A stretch of DNA of 64,000 nt from Blastococcus fimeti. Lineage in GTDB: Bacteria; Actinomycetota; Actinomycetes; Mycobacteriales; Geodermatophilaceae. The first letter of the stretch is position 1. Each line of letters starts with the position of its first letter. Below, piece by piece: positions 1 through 10,582 of this stretch. The notes under the pieces are model-generated. The model was not told where the DNA came from. It made no database searches and saw nothing but the letters and a program-made list of their open reading frames with translations. The position numbers and the translations under genes were made by a program. Location of the stretch: contig FNAW01000001.1 of assembly GCA_900102115.1 (NCBI GenBank), forward strand, positions 620,001-684,000, given 5' to 3'.

Positions 1-1250
1 AGCGCCAGCAGGAACAGGCCCATGACCGCGGCGGTCAGCGGCGAGCGGGAGGCCAGCCCGGCCCACTGCGAGAGGTGCCCCGCCTCGCCGTCGCCGTCGC
101 GCACCAGGGTGAGGACGGCGAACGCGCCGAGCGTGGTCAGTCCGTAGGTGAGCAGGTAGAACATCGTGGCCGCCAGCCCCGACCCCGCGCCGTCGGCACC
201 GAGGCCGAGGACGCCGGTGAGCAGGAAGCCGGCGTGCGCGATCGAGGAGTACGCCAGCATCCGCTTGAGGTCGGTCTGGGTCAGCCCGAGGACGGCGCCG
301 AGGACCATCGAGACGATCGCCACGCCGTAGATCAGCGGCCGCCAGGTCCACTCCTCGGTGCCGAAGGCGACGTAGAGCAGACGGAGGATGGCGCCGAACG
401 CGGCGACCTTGGTGCAGGCGGCCATGAACGCGGTGACCGGCGTCGGGGCGCCCTGGTAGACGTCGGGCGTCCAGCTGTGGAACGGGGCCACGCTGGCCTT
501 GAACAGCAGCCCGACGACGAGCAGCGCCAGCCCGAGCACGACCAGCACGTCGCCGCCGTCCTCCCCGACGGCCTGCCGGATCTCGCCGAGCCGGATCGTG
601 CCGGTGGCGCCGTAGACCAGCGCCAGCCCGTAGAGGAAGAACGCCGAGGCGAAGGCCCCCAGCAGGAAGTACTTGACCGCCGCCTCCTGCGACAGCAGCC
701 GCCGGCGCCGGGCCAGGCCGCTGATCAGGTACAGCGGCAGGCTGAGCACCTCGAGCGCGACGAACATGATCAGCAGGTCGTTCGCGGTGACGAAGACCAT
801 CATGCCGCCGACGGCGAACAGGGCGAGCGGGTAGACCTCGGTCTGCACGCGGGTGGCCGTGGCCAGTTCGCGGTCGCGCGGACTGCCGGCCGGGACCGCC
901 GCCGCGGCGACGAAGGCCGACCGCGCCGGGTCGAGGCCGCGCTCGGCGAACAGCAGCATGGCCAGCGTGGCCAGCCCGGCGACGGTGGCCTGCAGGAACA
1001 GGCCGGCCTTGTCGACGGCCAGCGCGCCGCCCGCGGTGATCTCGCCGCCGGCGGAGAGATCCTGGGTGGCGGCGTAGACCAGCGTGCTCGCGAAACCGCC
1101 GCCGGTGCCGACGAGCGCGACGGCGACCTGCACCGGGTGCCGCACGTCGCGGGGGGCGAACGCCTCGACCAGCACGCCGATGCAGGCCGCACCGAAGACG
1201 AACAGCAGCGGCGCGAGGGCCGCCAGCGAGAGGTCAGGGGCCTCGATCAT
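1..1250 (-). CDS. nuoN: NADH-quinone oxidoreductase subunit N (3' part cut by window edge)
   Basis: Antiporter-like membrane subunit of respiratory complex I, one of the proton-pumping arms. The reading frame starts at an ATG at 1250-1248, overlaps the nuoM stop as ATGA, and stays open to base 1, so the C-terminus lies outside the window. The visible ~416 residues begin MIEAPDLSLAALAPLLFVFG and consist of hydrophobic helices. A segment reading as GGMMVFVTANDLLIMF is typical of the NuoN/MrpD-like family. It is the last gene of the canonical nuoA-N order, which agrees with the subunit call. Confidence 0.95.
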   Translation of the reverse strand, partial: MIEAPDLSLAALAPLLFVFGAACIGVLVEAFAPRDVRHPVQVAVALVGTGGGFASTLVYAATQDLSAGGEITAGGALAVDKAGLFLQATVAGLATLAMLLFAERGLDPARSAFVAAAAVPAGSPRDRELATATRVQTEVYPLALFAVGGMMVFVTANDLLIMFVALEVLSLPLYLISGLARRRRLLSQEAAVKYFLLGAFASAFFLYGLALVYGATGTIRLGEIRQAVGEDGGDVLVVLGLALLVVGLLFKASVAPFHSWTPDVYQGAPTPVTAFMAACTKVAAFGAILRLLYVAFGTEEWTWRPLIYGVAIVSMVLGAVLGLTQTDLKRMLAYSSIAHAGFLLTGVLGLGADGAGSGLAATMFYLLTYGLTTLGAFAVLTLVRDGDGEAGHLSQWAGLASRSPLTAAVMGLFLLA

Positions 1251-2875
1251 CGGGTCGCTCCGAGGTCGCTCAGGGTGGCGGTGACCGCCGGCTCGATGAT
1301 GTCCAGCAGCGGCTGGGGTTGGACGCCGAGCACCAGGATCAGCACCACCAGGGGCGCGACGACGGCGATCTCCCGGCGGCTCAGGTCGACGAACCGCACG
1401 GCCGTCCGGGCCGGTGCCGTCAGGACGGCGGTGGCGCTCGCCCCGCCGGGCTCGTCAGCGGTCCCGGCCGGGCCCGCGGGCCCGTCGCCGGCCAGGGGCG
1501 CGACCACGCCACGGGCCGGGCCGTGCATCGTGCGCTGGTACATCAGCAGGATGTAGAGCGCGGCCAGGACGATGCCGGCGGTGGCCACGATCGCGTACAC
1601 CGGCCGCTCGGGGAACGAGCCGATCAGCACGAGGAACTCGCTGACGAAGCTGTTGGTGCCCGGCAGCGCCAGGGAGGCGAGGCCGGCGACGAGGAAGACG
1701 GCGGCGAGCTTCGGCGCCTGCGCGGCGACGCCGCCGTAGTCGCCGATCTGCCGGGAGCCGCCCCGGGCGATGAGCATGCCGACCACGAGGAACAGCAGGC
1801 CGGTCGCGATGCCGTGGTTGACCATGTACAGCACCGCGCCGGTGGCGGCCTCGGTGGTGAAGGCGAAGATGCCCAGCGCGATGAAGCCGAAGTGCGAGAT
1901 CGAGGTGTAGGCGACCAGCCGCTTCATGTCGCTCTGCCCCATGGCCAGCAGCGCCGCGTAGAGCACGCCGACCACGGCCAGGACGAGGACCATCGGCGCG
2001 AAGTAGCGGGACGCGTCGGGGAACAGCGGCAGGCAGTACCGCAGGAACCCGAAGGTGCCCACCTTGTCGAGGATGCCGACGAGCAGCACCGCCCCGCCGA
2101 TCGGCGCCTCGGCCGCGGAGTCGGGCAGCCAGGTGTGCAGGGGCACCAGCGGGGCCTTGATCGCGAAGGCGACGAAGAAGCCGAGGAACAGCAGCTTCTG
2201 CACGCCCGGGTCGATGTCCAGCTCGCGCAGCGCGTCGAAGGCGAACGTGCCCTCGCCGAGCTCGCTGGTGCTCACCACGTACAGACCGATGACGGCGGCG
2301 AGCATGATCAGCCCGCCAACGAGGCTGTAGAGGAAGAACTTCACCGCGGCGTACTGCCGGCGCGGACCGCCGAAGCTGCCGATCAGGAAGTACATCGGGA
2401 CGAGCATCGCCTCGAAGAAGACGTAGAACAGGAAGACGTCGGTGGCGGCGAAGACGCCGACCATGAACGCCTCGAGCAGGAGCAGCCAGGCGAAGAAGAA
2501 GCGCATCGAGCGGGCCTCGGTGCCGGCCTCCCGGACGGTGTCGGCGCCGGGTGCGCCGTCCTCCCACGAGGCGCCGATGACCAGCGGCACGAGCAGCCCG
2601 ACGAGCAGCAGCATCACCAGCGCGATGCCGTCCACGCCCAGGGCGAAGTCGACGCCGAAGTCGGGGATCCAGGCCACCGACGTCGTCAGCTGGAAGCGGT
2701 CACCACCGGTGTCGAAGGCGACGGCGGCCAGGACCGCCAGCACCAGCACGACCAGGCTGACGCCCAGGGCGAGCTGCTTGGCCAGCAGCTCGCGGCCCTT
2801 CGGCAGCGCGGCCACCGCGGCCGCACCCACCGCGGGCACGGCGATCATCGCGACGAGGAACGGGAAATCACTCAT
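1247..2875 (-). CDS. nuoM: NADH-quinone oxidoreductase subunit M
   Basis: Antiporter-like proton-translocating subunit of complex I, 542 residues, close to the usual length. It carries the family signature with a conserved Glu (LFYVFFEAMLVPMYFLIG, about residues 148-165) and the trans-membrane Lys/His helices (IKAPLVPLHTWLPD; SHFGFIALG). About 14 membrane helices are expected. The ATG start at 2875 has a GAGG about 6 bases upstream. The stop overlaps the nuoN start (ATGA). A tiny 19-codon frame ends on this start codon (see separate entry), so nuoM may be translated by coupling rather than purely de novo. Confidence 0.97.
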   Translation of the reverse strand: MSDFPFLVAMIAVPAVGAAAVAALPKGRELLAKQLALGVSLVVLVLAVLAAVAFDTGGDRFQLTTSVAWIPDFGVDFALGVDGIALVMLLLVGLLVPLVIGASWEDGAPGADTVREAGTEARSMRFFFAWLLLLEAFMVGVFAATDVFLFYVFFEAMLVPMYFLIGSFGGPRRQYAAVKFFLYSLVGGLIMLAAVIGLYVVSTSELGEGTFAFDALRELDIDPGVQKLLFLGFFVAFAIKAPLVPLHTWLPDSAAEAPIGGAVLLVGILDKVGTFGFLRYCLPLFPDASRYFAPMVLVLAVVGVLYAALLAMGQSDMKRLVAYTSISHFGFIALGIFAFTTEAATGAVLYMVNHGIATGLLFLVVGMLIARGGSRQIGDYGGVAAQAPKLAAVFLVAGLASLALPGTNSFVSEFLVLIGSFPERPVYAIVATAGIVLAALYILLMYQRTMHGPARGVVAPLAGDGPAGPAGTADEPGGASATAVLTAPARTAVRFVDLSRREIAVVAPLVVLILVLGVQPQPLLDIIEPAVTATLSDLGATR

Positions 2876-2931
2876 GGCTCGCCTCGCAAGCTCGGCTCGG
2901 CGCAGTCACGTCCGGCAACCTCTCCGTTCAT
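2872..2931 (-). CDS. possible 19-codon coupling ORF between nuoL and nuoM
   Basis: The only spacer longer than a few bases in the distal nuo operon (2876-2945) holds a small frame starting ATG at 2931 and encoding MNGEVAGRDCAEPSLRGEP. Its TGA overlaps the nuoM ATG in the same ATGA arrangement used elsewhere in this operon. The peptide matches no family I recognise. An AGGA lies about 11 bases before its ATG, which is weak. It may be a translational coupler that carries ribosomes from nuoL to nuoM, or simply chance in a 70-base gap. Confidence 0.25.
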   Translation of the reverse strand: MNGEVAGRDCAEPSLRGEP

Positions 2932-2945
2932 CGACAAGGTGTTCC

Positions 2946-4853
2946 TCATCCCGACGTCACCGCCAGCAGCGCACCGGCCACCAGGACCGCTCCGCCGAGC
3001 ATGCTGAGCGCGTAGGTGCGCACGAACCCGGTCTGCGTCCGGCCCAGCCGCGACGACGAGCCGCCGAGCCCCGCGGCCAGGCCGTTGACCGCGCCGTCCA
3101 CGCCCCGGTTGTCCACCCACACCAGCGCGCGAGTGAGCCACTGGCCCGGGCGCATGACCAGCGACTCGTTGATCGTGTCCGCGTAGAGGGCGTTGCGGGC
3201 CGCCCGGGTGACCGGCGAGACCCGCACCGGCGCAGTGACCGGCACCTCCCGGCGGCCGACGAACAGCCAGGCGGCGAGCACGCCCACCAGCATCACGCCG
3301 GTGACCACGAGCCCCACGGTCAGCGGCGCGACGACGTGCGCCGCCTCGTGCTCCTCGCCGAACACCGGCTCGAGCCAGTCGGCCAGGGGGAAGGCCTTCA
3401 CCAGCAGGAACCCGGCGCCGATGGAACCGAGCGACAGCACGACCATCGGCACGGTCATCACCGACGGCGACTCGTGCGGGTGCACGCCCGGCTCCCACCG
3501 GGCCCGGCCGAAGAAGGTCATGAGCATCAGCCGGGTCATGTAGAACGCGGTCAGCCCGGCACCGAGGACGGCGACCCCGCCGAGGATCCAGCCCCAGGCG
3601 TCGTCCCGGTCCAGGGCGGCCTCGATGATCGCGTCCTTCGTGTAGAAGCCGGACAGGAACGGGAAGCCGATCAGCGCCAGGTAGCCCAGCCCGAAGGTGA
3701 CGAAGGTGACCGGCAGCTTCCTCGCCAGCCCGCCGAAGCGGCGCATGTCCACGGAGTCGTCCATCGCGTGCATGACCGAGCCTGCGCCGAGGAAGAGCCC
3801 GGCCTTGAAGAAGCCGTGGGTGAGCAGGTGCGCCAGGCCGGCGACGTAACCGGCCGGGCCGAGGCCGACGGCCAGGAACATGTAGCCGATCTGGCTGACC
3901 GTCGAGTAGGCCAGCACCTTCTTGATGTCGTCGAAGGCGCACCCGGCGATCGCGCCGATCAGCAGCGTGACCGCCCCGACCGCGAGGACGACGGTGCGCG
4001 CCGTCGGCGTCTCGTCGTAGATCGGCGCCGAGCGGGCGATCAGGTACACCCCCGCGGTGACCATCGTCGCGGCGTGGATGAGCGCCGAGACCGGCGTCGG
4101 GCCCTCCATGGCGTCGGGCAGCCAGGCCTGCAGCGGGAACTGACCCGACTTGCCGCAGGCGCCCAGCAGGAGCAGGAGCCCGATGGCGGTGAGGGTGCCG
4201 CCGGCGAGGGTGCCCACGGAGCCGAAGACGCCCGCGTAGGACGTCGTCCCGAGCTGGGCGAACATCACGAAGATCGCCAGGGCCAGGCCCACGTCGCCGA
4301 CCCGGTTCATGATGAACGCCTTCTTGGCCGCGGTCGCCGCCGACGGGCGGGTGTACCAGAAGGCGATGAGCAGGTAGGACGCCAGCCCGACGCCCTCCCA
4401 GCCCACGTAGAGCGCCACGAAGCTGTTGCCCAGGACCAGCAGCAGCATCGCCGCGACGAAGAGGTTCAGGTAGGCGAAGAACCGCCGGCGCGCGGGGTCG
4501 TGCGCCATGTAGCCGATCGAGTAGACGTGGATCAGCGAGCCGACGCCGGTGATCAGTAGGGCGAACACCGCGGACAGCGGGTCGTAGAGCAGCCCCGCGC
4601 GGACGTCGAGCTCACCGGTGGAGATGAAGGTGAACAGGTCGACGTCCACCGACCGTCCCTCGACGTCGGCGAGCCGGACCGTGCACAGCACCGCGAGCAG
4701 GAAGGCGCCGGCCACCGTCGCCGTCCCCAGCAGGTGGCCCCAGCGGTCGGTGCGCCGACCGCCCAGCAGCAGCACCGCGGCACCCGCCAGTGGCAGCGCG
4801 ATCAGCAGCCACGACCAGCCGAGCAGGCCCTCGGCGGGCAGCACCGTCTCCAT
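2946..4853 (-). CDS. nuoL: NADH-quinone oxidoreductase subunit L
   Basis: Largest antiporter-like subunit of complex I, 635 residues, with the long C-terminal lateral helix typical of NuoL. Diagnostic segments are [21 protein letters not shown] (about residues 142-162), [30 protein letters not shown] (about 235-265) and [15 protein letters not shown] (about 315-329). These carry the conserved Glu, Lys and His residues of the proton path. The ATG start at 4853 follows nuoK by 16 bases. The C-terminal ~150 residues are less conserved and include the horizontal helix. Confidence 0.97.
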   Translation of the reverse strand: METVLPAEGLLGWSWLLIALPLAGAAVLLLGGRRTDRWGHLLGTATVAGAFLLAVLCTVRLADVEGRSVDVDLFTFISTGELDVRAGLLYDPLSAVFALLITGVGSLIHVYSIGYMAHDPARRRFFAYLNLFVAAMLLLVLGNSFVALYVGWEGVGLASYLLIAFWYTRPSAATAAKKAFIMNRVGDVGLALAIFVMFAQLGTTSYAGVFGSVGTLAGGTLTAIGLLLLLGACGKSGQFPLQAWLPDAMEGPTPVSALIHAATMVTAGVYLIARSAPIYDETPTARTVVLAVGAVTLLIGAIAGCAFDDIKKVLAYSTVSQIGYMFLAVGLGPAGYVAGLAHLLTHGFFKAGLFLGAGSVMHAMDDSVDMRRFGGLARKLPVTFVTFGLGYLALIGFPFLSGFYTKDAIIEAALDRDDAWGWILGGVAVLGAGLTAFYMTRLMLMTFFGRARWEPGVHPHESPSVMTVPMVVLSLGSIGAGFLLVKAFPLADWLEPVFGEEHEAAHVVAPLTVGLVVTGVMLVGVLAAWLFVGRREVPVTAPVRVSPVTRAARNALYADTINESLVMRPGQWLTRALVWVDNRGVDGAVNGLAAGLGGSSSRLGRTQTGFVRTYALSMLGGAVLVAGALLAVTSG

Positions 4854-4869
4854 GTCTCCCCGGTCCCCG

Positions 4870-5169
4870 TCAGTACTTCAGCAGGTTGGCGTCGTCGACC
4901 GAGGCGGACCGTCGGGTCCGGTAGATCGACATGATGATGGCGAGGCCGACGACGACCTCGGCCGCGGCGACGACCATCACGAAGAAGGCCATGATCTGGC
5001 CGTCGACGGTGCCGGTGGCGCGGGCGAAGGTGACCAGGGTGAGGTTCACCGAGTTGAGCATCAGCTCGATGCACATGAAGACGACGATGGCGTTGCGGCG
5101 GACCAGCACGCCGACGGCGCCGATGGTGAACAGGATCGCCGCGAGCACCAGGTAGTAGGTCAGCGTCAT
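4870..5169 (-). CDS. nuoK: NADH-quinone oxidoreductase subunit K
   Basis: Small membrane subunit of complex I, 99 residues and three helices. It shows the family signature [20 protein letters not shown] (about residues 27-46), with the membrane-buried Glu that takes part in proton transfer, and a second Glu in [11 protein letters not shown]. The start ATG at 5169 overlaps the nuoJ stop (ATGA). Confidence 0.97.
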   Translation of the reverse strand: MTLTYYLVLAAILFTIGAVGVLVRRNAIVVFMCIELMLNSVNLTLVTFARATGTVDGQIMAFFVMVVAAAEVVVGLAIIMSIYRTRRSASVDDANLLKY

Positions 5170-5984
5170 GCCCGGTCACCGCCCGCCGGGCCCTCGAGGG
5201 GGGCGGGATCCAGCGTGCCCAGCGCGGCGTCCGGTGAGCCGAGCTGCCCCCGGCCGGTCGGGCGGGCCATCTCGTCGATCTCCTGGGGCTCGATCCCCGT
5301 CGCGTAGCTCTCCGGCGAGGGGCGGCCGTCGGGCAGCAGCGCCGGCGCGGCGACCGAGTTGGCCCGGGCGTAGACGCCGGGACCGGGCAGCGTCTGCGGC
5401 CGCTCGGTGAGGAACCGGGCCCGCGAGAGCTCCTTCTGCGTGCGCCGGCTGCCGGGCTCGCGCTCGATGTGCGCCAGCACCATCGCCCCGAGCGCGGCGG
5501 TGATCAGCAGCGCGCTGGTGACCTCGAAGGCCAGCAGGTAGTCGGTGAACAGCGACTCGGCGATCGCCGGGATGTTGCCCTCGGGCTGCGCGTCGGCCAG
5601 GCCGGTGACGACCAGGCCCTCGGTCGCCCGCGCGATGCCGGCGCCGACCATGCCGGCGAAGCCGATGCCCAGCACCGTGGCCGCCACCCGCTGCCCGCGC
5701 AGCGTCTCCACCACCGAGTCCGACGAGTCGCGGCCGACCATCATCAGCACGAACAGGAACAGGATCATGATCGCGCCGGTGTAGACGATGATCTGCACCG
5801 CGCCGAGGAACGGCGCCTCCTGGATCACGTAGAAGACGCCCAGCGCCAGCATGGTGTTGACCAGCCAGAGCGCGGAGTGGACGGCGTTGCGGCTGAACAC
5901 CATCCCGAGCGCGCCGGCCAGTGCGACCGGGCCGAGGATCCAGAAGGCGACCGTCTCCCCCGTGCCGATGACGACGTCGTTCAC
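5166..5984 (-). CDS. nuoJ: NADH-quinone oxidoreductase subunit J
   Basis: Membrane subunit of complex I, 272 residues. The open frame extends further upstream, but the GTG at 5984 is chosen because it overlaps the nuoI stop (GTGA) and begins the recognisable protein ([20 protein letters not shown]). Diagnostic features are [21 protein letters not shown] and the strand/helix [22 protein letters not shown], which contains the pi-bulge Tyr-Thr-Gly region. The last ~90 residues are hydrophilic and variable, longer than in proteobacterial NuoJ but common in actinobacteria. Confidence 0.96.
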   Translation of the reverse strand: MNDVVIGTGETVAFWILGPVALAGALGMVFSRNAVHSALWLVNTMLALGVFYVIQEAPFLGAVQIIVYTGAIMILFLFVLMMVGRDSSDSVVETLRGQRVAATVLGIGFAGMVGAGIARATEGLVVTGLADAQPEGNIPAIAESLFTDYLLAFEVTSALLITAALGAMVLAHIEREPGSRRTQKELSRARFLTERPQTLPGPGVYARANSVAAPALLPDGRPSPESYATGIEPQEIDEMARPTGRGQLGSPDAALGTLDPAPLEGPAGGDRA

Positions 5985-6619
5985 GCCTTCTCCCCCACGA
6001 CGGCTTCCGCCGCCGACCCCGTTGTCGGGACTCGCAGGTAGTAGTCCTTCTCGTCGTCCCCGAGCCGCATGGGGTGCGGCGGCTGCTCCATGCCGGGCAG
6101 CAGCGGCGCCATGAGCTGCTCCTTGGTGTAGATCAGGTCCTGGCGGTTGTCGTCGGCGAGCTCGAAGTCGTTGCTCATCGTCAACGAGCGGGTGGGGCAG
6201 GCCTCGATGCACAGCCCGCAGAAGATGCAGCGCAGGTAGTTGATCTGGTAGACCGCGCCGTACCGCTCCCCCGGGGAGAAGCGGGCCTCCTCGGTGTTGT
6301 CGCCGCCCTCCACGTAGATCGCGTCGGCCGGGCAGGCCCAGGCGCACAGCTCGCAGCCGACGCACTTCTCCAGCCCGTCCGGGTGCCGGTTGAGCACGTG
6401 CCGGCCGTGGTAGCGCGGCTTGGTCACCTTGGGCTCGAACGGGTACTGCTCGGTGGTCACCTTGCGGAACATCTGGGCGAAGGTGACCCCGAAGCCCTGC
6501 ACGGGCGCCGGGATCAGGCTGTCGCGGGCGGCCGGCGGGGCCAGGTGCGCGGTCGAGGGCCGGGCCACCTCGCCGTCGCGACGCGTCGCCGGGGTGCGGT
6601 CGGGCCGCTCATCGGACAT
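5981..6619 (-). CDS. nuoI: NADH-quinone oxidoreductase subunit I (two 4Fe-4S clusters)
   Basis: Peripheral ferredoxin-like subunit that passes electrons along clusters N6a and N6b toward NuoB. It has 212 residues with two perfect CxxCxxCxxxCP motifs: Cys 86, 89, 92, 96 and Cys 131, 134, 137, 141. The N-terminal ~40 residues are a Pro/Ala/Arg-rich extension without family similarity. The start overlaps the end of nuoH by 11 bases and the stop overlaps nuoJ. Confidence 0.97.
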   Translation of the reverse strand: MSDERPDRTPATRRDGEVARPSTAHLAPPAARDSLIPAPVQGFGVTFAQMFRKVTTEQYPFEPKVTKPRYHGRHVLNRHPDGLEKCVGCELCAWACPADAIYVEGGDNTEEARFSPGERYGAVYQINYLRCIFCGLCIEACPTRSLTMSNDFELADDNRQDLIYTKEQLMAPLLPGMEQPPHPMRLGDDEKDYYLRVPTTGSAAEAVVGEKA

Positions 6620-8087
6620 CGGAGCTGTCCTCCTCGACAGTGGTGGTGCCGCGCCGGCCGGTGCCGACGACGGCGGCGCCGTCCCCGGTGGCGGACTGGT
6701 GCCGCAGCCGGGGCGACGGCGGCACCTTCAGGTCCATCGGCGGGATGGGGAACCCGCCCTCGGAGCGGGTCGGCCCGCCGGTGGGGCGGCGCCGGGCGCC
6801 GGCGACCGGCGGCAGCACGTCGGGCTCGGGGTCGACGGCGTGCACCCCGCCGGAGGCCGCGTCGGCGGCCATCAGCCGGGTGTCGCGGTTGGCGGCCCGG
6901 CTGGCGATCAGCAGGCCGGCGAGCACCAGCAGCGCGGCCGGGACGCCCACGAAGAGGGTGACCTCGCCGGTGGAGAGGTCGGTCTCGCGGGAGACGGTGC
7001 GCATGGTGGCCACGACGAGGATCCAGAGCAGCGCGGTCGGGACCAGCACCTTCCAGCCGAAGCGCATGAACTGGTCGTAGCGCAGCCGGGGCAGCGTGCC
7101 GCGCAGCCAGATGAAGACGAACAGCGCGAGGACGACCTTGCCGAAGAACCACAGCATCGGCCACCAGCCGGTGTTCGCGCCGTCCCACAGCGACAGCGGC
7201 CACGGCGCCCGCCAGCCACCGAGGAACAGCGTCGCGGCCAGGGCCGAGACGGTGACCATGTTGATGTACTCGGCGAGGAAGAACAGCGCGAACTTCAGCG
7301 ACGAGTACTCGGTGTGGAAGCCGCCGACCAGCTCGCTCTCGGCCTCCGGGAGGTCGAAGGGCGCCCGGTTGGTCTCACCCACGACGGCGATGGCGTAGAT
7401 GACGAAGGAGACCGGCAGCAGGACGGCGAACCAGCTGGGGCCGGTGAACTCCCAGCCGAAGAAGGACACCTGGTTGCCGTCGGCCTGGGCGGCGACGATC
7501 TCCGAGGTGGACATCGAGCCGGCGTAGAGGAAGACCGCGACGATCGACAGGCCCATCGCGATCTCGTAGCTGACCATCTGCGCGGCGCTGCGGAGCGAGC
7601 CCAGCAGCGGGTAGGTCGAGCCGGACGCCCAGCCGCCGAGCACGATCCCGTAGATGCCCATGGCGGAGCAGGCCAGGACGATGAGCACGCCGATGGGGGC
7701 GTCGGTGAGCTGCAGCGGGGTGCGCTCGCCGAAGATGCTGACCGTCGGGCCCATCGGGATGACGGAGAAGGCCAGGAACGCCGGGACGGTGGCCAGCACC
7801 GGGGCCAGGAAGTAGACCGGCTTGTCGGCGAGCGCCGGCATGATGTCTTCCTTGAACGCCAGCTTCAGCCCGTCCGCGAGGCTCTGCAGGTAGCCGCGCG
7901 GGCCGACCCGGTTGGGGCCGATCCGCTGCTGCATGCGGGCGACGACCTTGCGCTCGAAGACGATGGCGAACAACGTCATGAACACGAGGATCACGAAGAC
8001 GCCGAGGACCTTGATCAGCACGATCCACCAGACGTCGTGCCCGAAGTCCTCGAGGGTCGGCTGGTCCGGCGACGCGAGCAGGTTCAC
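6609..8087 (-). CDS. nuoH: NADH-quinone oxidoreductase subunit H
   Basis: Membrane subunit of complex I that forms the quinone channel with NuoB/NuoD. The GTG start at 8087 is chosen because it overlaps the nuoG stop (GTGA) and begins [16 protein letters not shown]. Core motifs are [20 protein letters not shown] (about residues 49-68), [20 protein letters not shown], and [20 protein letters not shown]. At 492 residues it is clearly longer than typical NuoH. About 90 hydrophilic Pro/Arg/Gly-rich residues follow the last helix, ending EEDSSDVR, with no recognisable domain. Confidence 0.96.
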   Translation of the reverse strand: MNLLASPDQPTLEDFGHDVWWIVLIKVLGVFVILVFMTLFAIVFERKVVARMQQRIGPNRVGPRGYLQSLADGLKLAFKEDIMPALADKPVYFLAPVLATVPAFLAFSVIPMGPTVSIFGERTPLQLTDAPIGVLIVLACSAMGIYGIVLGGWASGSTYPLLGSLRSAAQMVSYEIAMGLSIVAVFLYAGSMSTSEIVAAQADGNQVSFFGWEFTGPSWFAVLLPVSFVIYAIAVVGETNRAPFDLPEAESELVGGFHTEYSSLKFALFFLAEYINMVTVSALAATLFLGGWRAPWPLSLWDGANTGWWPMLWFFGKVVLALFVFIWLRGTLPRLRYDQFMRFGWKVLVPTALLWILVVATMRTVSRETDLSTGEVTLFVGVPAALLVLAGLLIASRAANRDTRLMAADAASGGVHAVDPEPDVLPPVAGARRRPTGGPTRSEGGFPIPPMDLKVPPSPRLRHQSATGDGAAVVGTGRRGTTTVEEDSSDVR

Positions 8088-10582
8088 GCGGCACCTCCCG
8101 CCGGGGTGGCCGGGGTGGGAACGGGCACCGCGAGCCGCACGACCGCGCCCGGGCCGGCGCCCAGGCCGGTGCGCACCTCGCTGCCCGGCGACCGCATCGG
8201 CAGCCACACCACGTGGTCGGGCATCGGCGTCACGGCCAGCGGCAGGGTCACCGAGCCGCTCGGTCCGGTCACCGTGACCAGCTCGTTCTCGGCGACGCCC
8301 AGCCGGGCCGCGGCCTCGGCGGCGAGCCGCACGACCGGCCGTCGGGCGGTGCCGGAGAGCTCGGGCTCGTCCCGCTGCAGGGTGCCGACGTCCAGCAGCT
8401 GCCGCCAGCTGGCGAGCAGCGCCTCGTCACCGCGCAGCGACGGCGCACCGGCGGGGGCGACGTCCGGGCCGGCGACGGTGCCCCCGGCACGGGCGGTGCC
8501 CAGTGCGGCAAGCTCGGCGCGGGCGGCCTCCGGCGTCGGCAGGCGCAGGTCGACGTCCATCAGGTCGGCCAGGCCGTGCAGCACGCGGCCGTCGGTCAGC
8601 CGCCCGGTGTCGTGCAGCGTGGCGTCGAAGGACCGGACCCGGCCCTCCCAGTCGAGGTAGCTGCCGGCCTTCTCCGCCGCGGCGGCCACCGGCAGGACGA
8701 CATCGGCCCGCGCGGTCACCGCGGTCGGGAACATCTCCAGGCTGACCACGAAGCGGGCCTCGGCGAGCGCGGCCTCGGCCAGCACGGGGTCGGGCAGGTC
8801 GGCGGGGTCGACGCCGCCGACGAGCAGCCCGGCGAGCCGTCCGTCGCGCGCGGCGGTGAGGATGCCGGTGGTGTCCAGGCCCGGGGCTGCGGGGATGCCC
8901 GCCTCCGCGATCCCCCAGCGGGCGGCCACCTCGGCACGGGCGGCCGGGTCGGCGACGACGCGTCCACCGGGCAGCAGGCCGGGCAGGGCACCGGCCTCGA
9001 CGGCACCGCGCTCGCCGGCCCGGCGGGGCACCCAGGCGACGCGCGCGCCGGTGACGCGGGCGAGCTCGAGCAGCGCGGTGAACGCGCCGGGCACCTCGGC
9101 CAGCCGCTCGCCCGCGAGGACGACGGCGCCCGGCTGCCGGAGCGCCTCGACCGCGGGGCCGCCCCAGGTGCCGGCGCCCAGGGCCTCGAGCGACCGGGCC
9201 TCCGCGCCGGGCAGCGTGGTCAGCACCGTGGCCTGCAGCTTCTGCGCGGCGCGGGTCGGGAAGGGTGCGAGGTCGAAGACCTGCGTCCGCTTGGTGCGCA
9301 CGCCCTTGCGCAGCCGCAGGAAGACGATCGGCGACTCCTCCTCCGGCTCGAGCCCGGCGAGCAGGACGACCGGCGCCGAGCCGAGCTCGTCGTAGGTCAC
9401 CCCGCCCCGGCCGGGACCGGTGCCGGCGACCGAGCCGGCCAGGAACGCCAACTCCTCGGCCGAGTGCGCGCGGGCACGGGCGTCCACGTCGTTGGTGCCC
9501 AGGGCCACGCGGGCGAACTTGGCGTAGGCGTAGGCGTCCTCGACGGTCAGCCGGCCGCCGGGCAGCACACCGACCCCGCCGGCCTCCCGCGCGGCGGCCA
9601 GACCGGCGGCCGCGGCCGCCCAGGCCTCGGGCCAGGACGCCGGCTGGAGCGTCCCGTCGGCGTCGCGCACCAGGGGTGTGGTCAGCCGCTGGTTGGCGGT
9701 CACGTAGCGGAACGCGTAGCGGCCCTTGTCGCAGGTCCACTCCTCGTTGACCGCGGGGTCCTCACCGGCCTGGCGGCGGGTGACCTTGCCGCGCCGGTAG
9801 TCGGTGCGCATCGAGCAGCCCGAGGCGCAGTGCTCGCAGACGCTGTCCTCGCTGCGCAGGTCGAACGGGCGGGCGCGGAACCGGTACTGGGTGCTGGTGA
9901 GCGCCCCGACCGGGCAGATCTGGGTGGTGTTGCCCGAGAAGTAGGACTCGAACGGCTCGTCCTCGTAGATCGCCACCTGCTCCAGCGCCCCGCGCTCGAA
10001 CAGCTCGATGAACGGGTCGCCGGCCACCTGCTGGGAGAAGCGGGTGCAGCGGGCGCAGAGCACGCAGCGCTCGCGGTCGAGCAGGATCTCGGTGCTGATC
10101 GCCAGCGGCTTGGGGTAGGTGCGCTTCTCGTCGACGAACCGGCTCTCGGTGCGGCCGTGGCCCATCGCCTGGTTCTGCAGGGGGCACTCGCCGCCCTTGT
10201 CGCAGGTGGGGCAGTCCAGCGGGTGGTTGATCAGCAGCAGCTCCATCGTGCCCTGCTGCGCCTTGTCGGCCACCGGGCTGGAGAGCTGGGTGCGCACCGC
10301 CATGCCCTCGGTCACCGGCATGGTGCAGGAGGCGACCGGCTTGCGCTGCCCCTCGACCTCGACCAGGCACTGGCGGCAGGCGCCGACCGGCTCCAGCAGG
10401 GGATGGTCGCAGAACCGCGGGATGAAGACGCCGACCTGCTCGGCCGCGCGGATGATCAGGGTGTCCTTCGGCACGGCGACGTCGAAGCCGTCGATCGTGA
10501 GGTGGACGGCGTCCGGCGGGGTGTGCGGGCCGGGGGCACCCGGCGGGACCGCCGGCGCCGGGGTGGGGTTCGTCAGTGTCAT
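8084..10582 (-). CDS. nuoG: NADH-quinone oxidoreductase subunit G (iron-sulfur and molybdopterin-fold)
   Basis: Largest peripheral subunit of complex I, 832 residues. The ATG at 10582 overlaps the nuoF stop. Cluster ligands read directly from the sequence are: N1b (2Fe-2S) Cys 58, 69, 72, 86; N5 His 120 with Cys 124, 127, 133; N4 Cys 173, 176, 179 and 223; and the extra N7 set Cys 249, 252, 256, 284. A catalytically silent molybdopterin-oxidoreductase-like region follows to about residue 700, then a small beta domain ([20 protein letters not shown] and [11 protein letters not shown]). Presence of the N7 ligands resembles the E. coli/Thermus type rather than the mitochondrial type. Confidence 0.97.
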   Translation of the reverse strand: MTLTNPTPAPAVPPGAPGPHTPPDAVHLTIDGFDVAVPKDTLIIRAAEQVGVFIPRFCDHPLLEPVGACRQCLVEVEGQRKPVASCTMPVTEGMAVRTQLSSPVADKAQQGTMELLLINHPLDCPTCDKGGECPLQNQAMGHGRTESRFVDEKRTYPKPLAISTEILLDRERCVLCARCTRFSQQVAGDPFIELFERGALEQVAIYEDEPFESYFSGNTTQICPVGALTSTQYRFRARPFDLRSEDSVCEHCASGCSMRTDYRRGKVTRRQAGEDPAVNEEWTCDKGRYAFRYVTANQRLTTPLVRDADGTLQPASWPEAWAAAAAGLAAAREAGGVGVLPGGRLTVEDAYAYAKFARVALGTNDVDARARAHSAEELAFLAGSVAGTGPGRGGVTYDELGSAPVVLLAGLEPEEESPIVFLRLRKGVRTKRTQVFDLAPFPTRAAQKLQATVLTTLPGAEARSLEALGAGTWGGPAVEALRQPGAVVLAGERLAEVPGAFTALLELARVTGARVAWVPRRAGERGAVEAGALPGLLPGGRVVADPAARAEVAARWGIAEAGIPAAPGLDTTGILTAARDGRLAGLLVGGVDPADLPDPVLAEAALAEARFVVSLEMFPTAVTARADVVLPVAAAAEKAGSYLDWEGRVRSFDATLHDTGRLTDGRVLHGLADLMDVDLRLPTPEAARAELAALGTARAGGTVAGPDVAPAGAPSLRGDEALLASWRQLLDVGTLQRDEPELSGTARRPVVRLAAEAAARLGVAENELVTVTGPSGSVTLPLAVTPMPDHVVWLPMRSPGSEVRTGLGAGPGAVVRLAVPVPTPATPAGGAA

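Noticed and set aside
75..4559. Long plus-strand open frames opposite nuoN, nuoM and nuoL (up to about 700 codons)
   Set aside because: They are shadow frames in high-GC DNA: Arg/Gln/His/Asp-rich translation, no family signature, and exactly antisense to recognisable membrane subunits.
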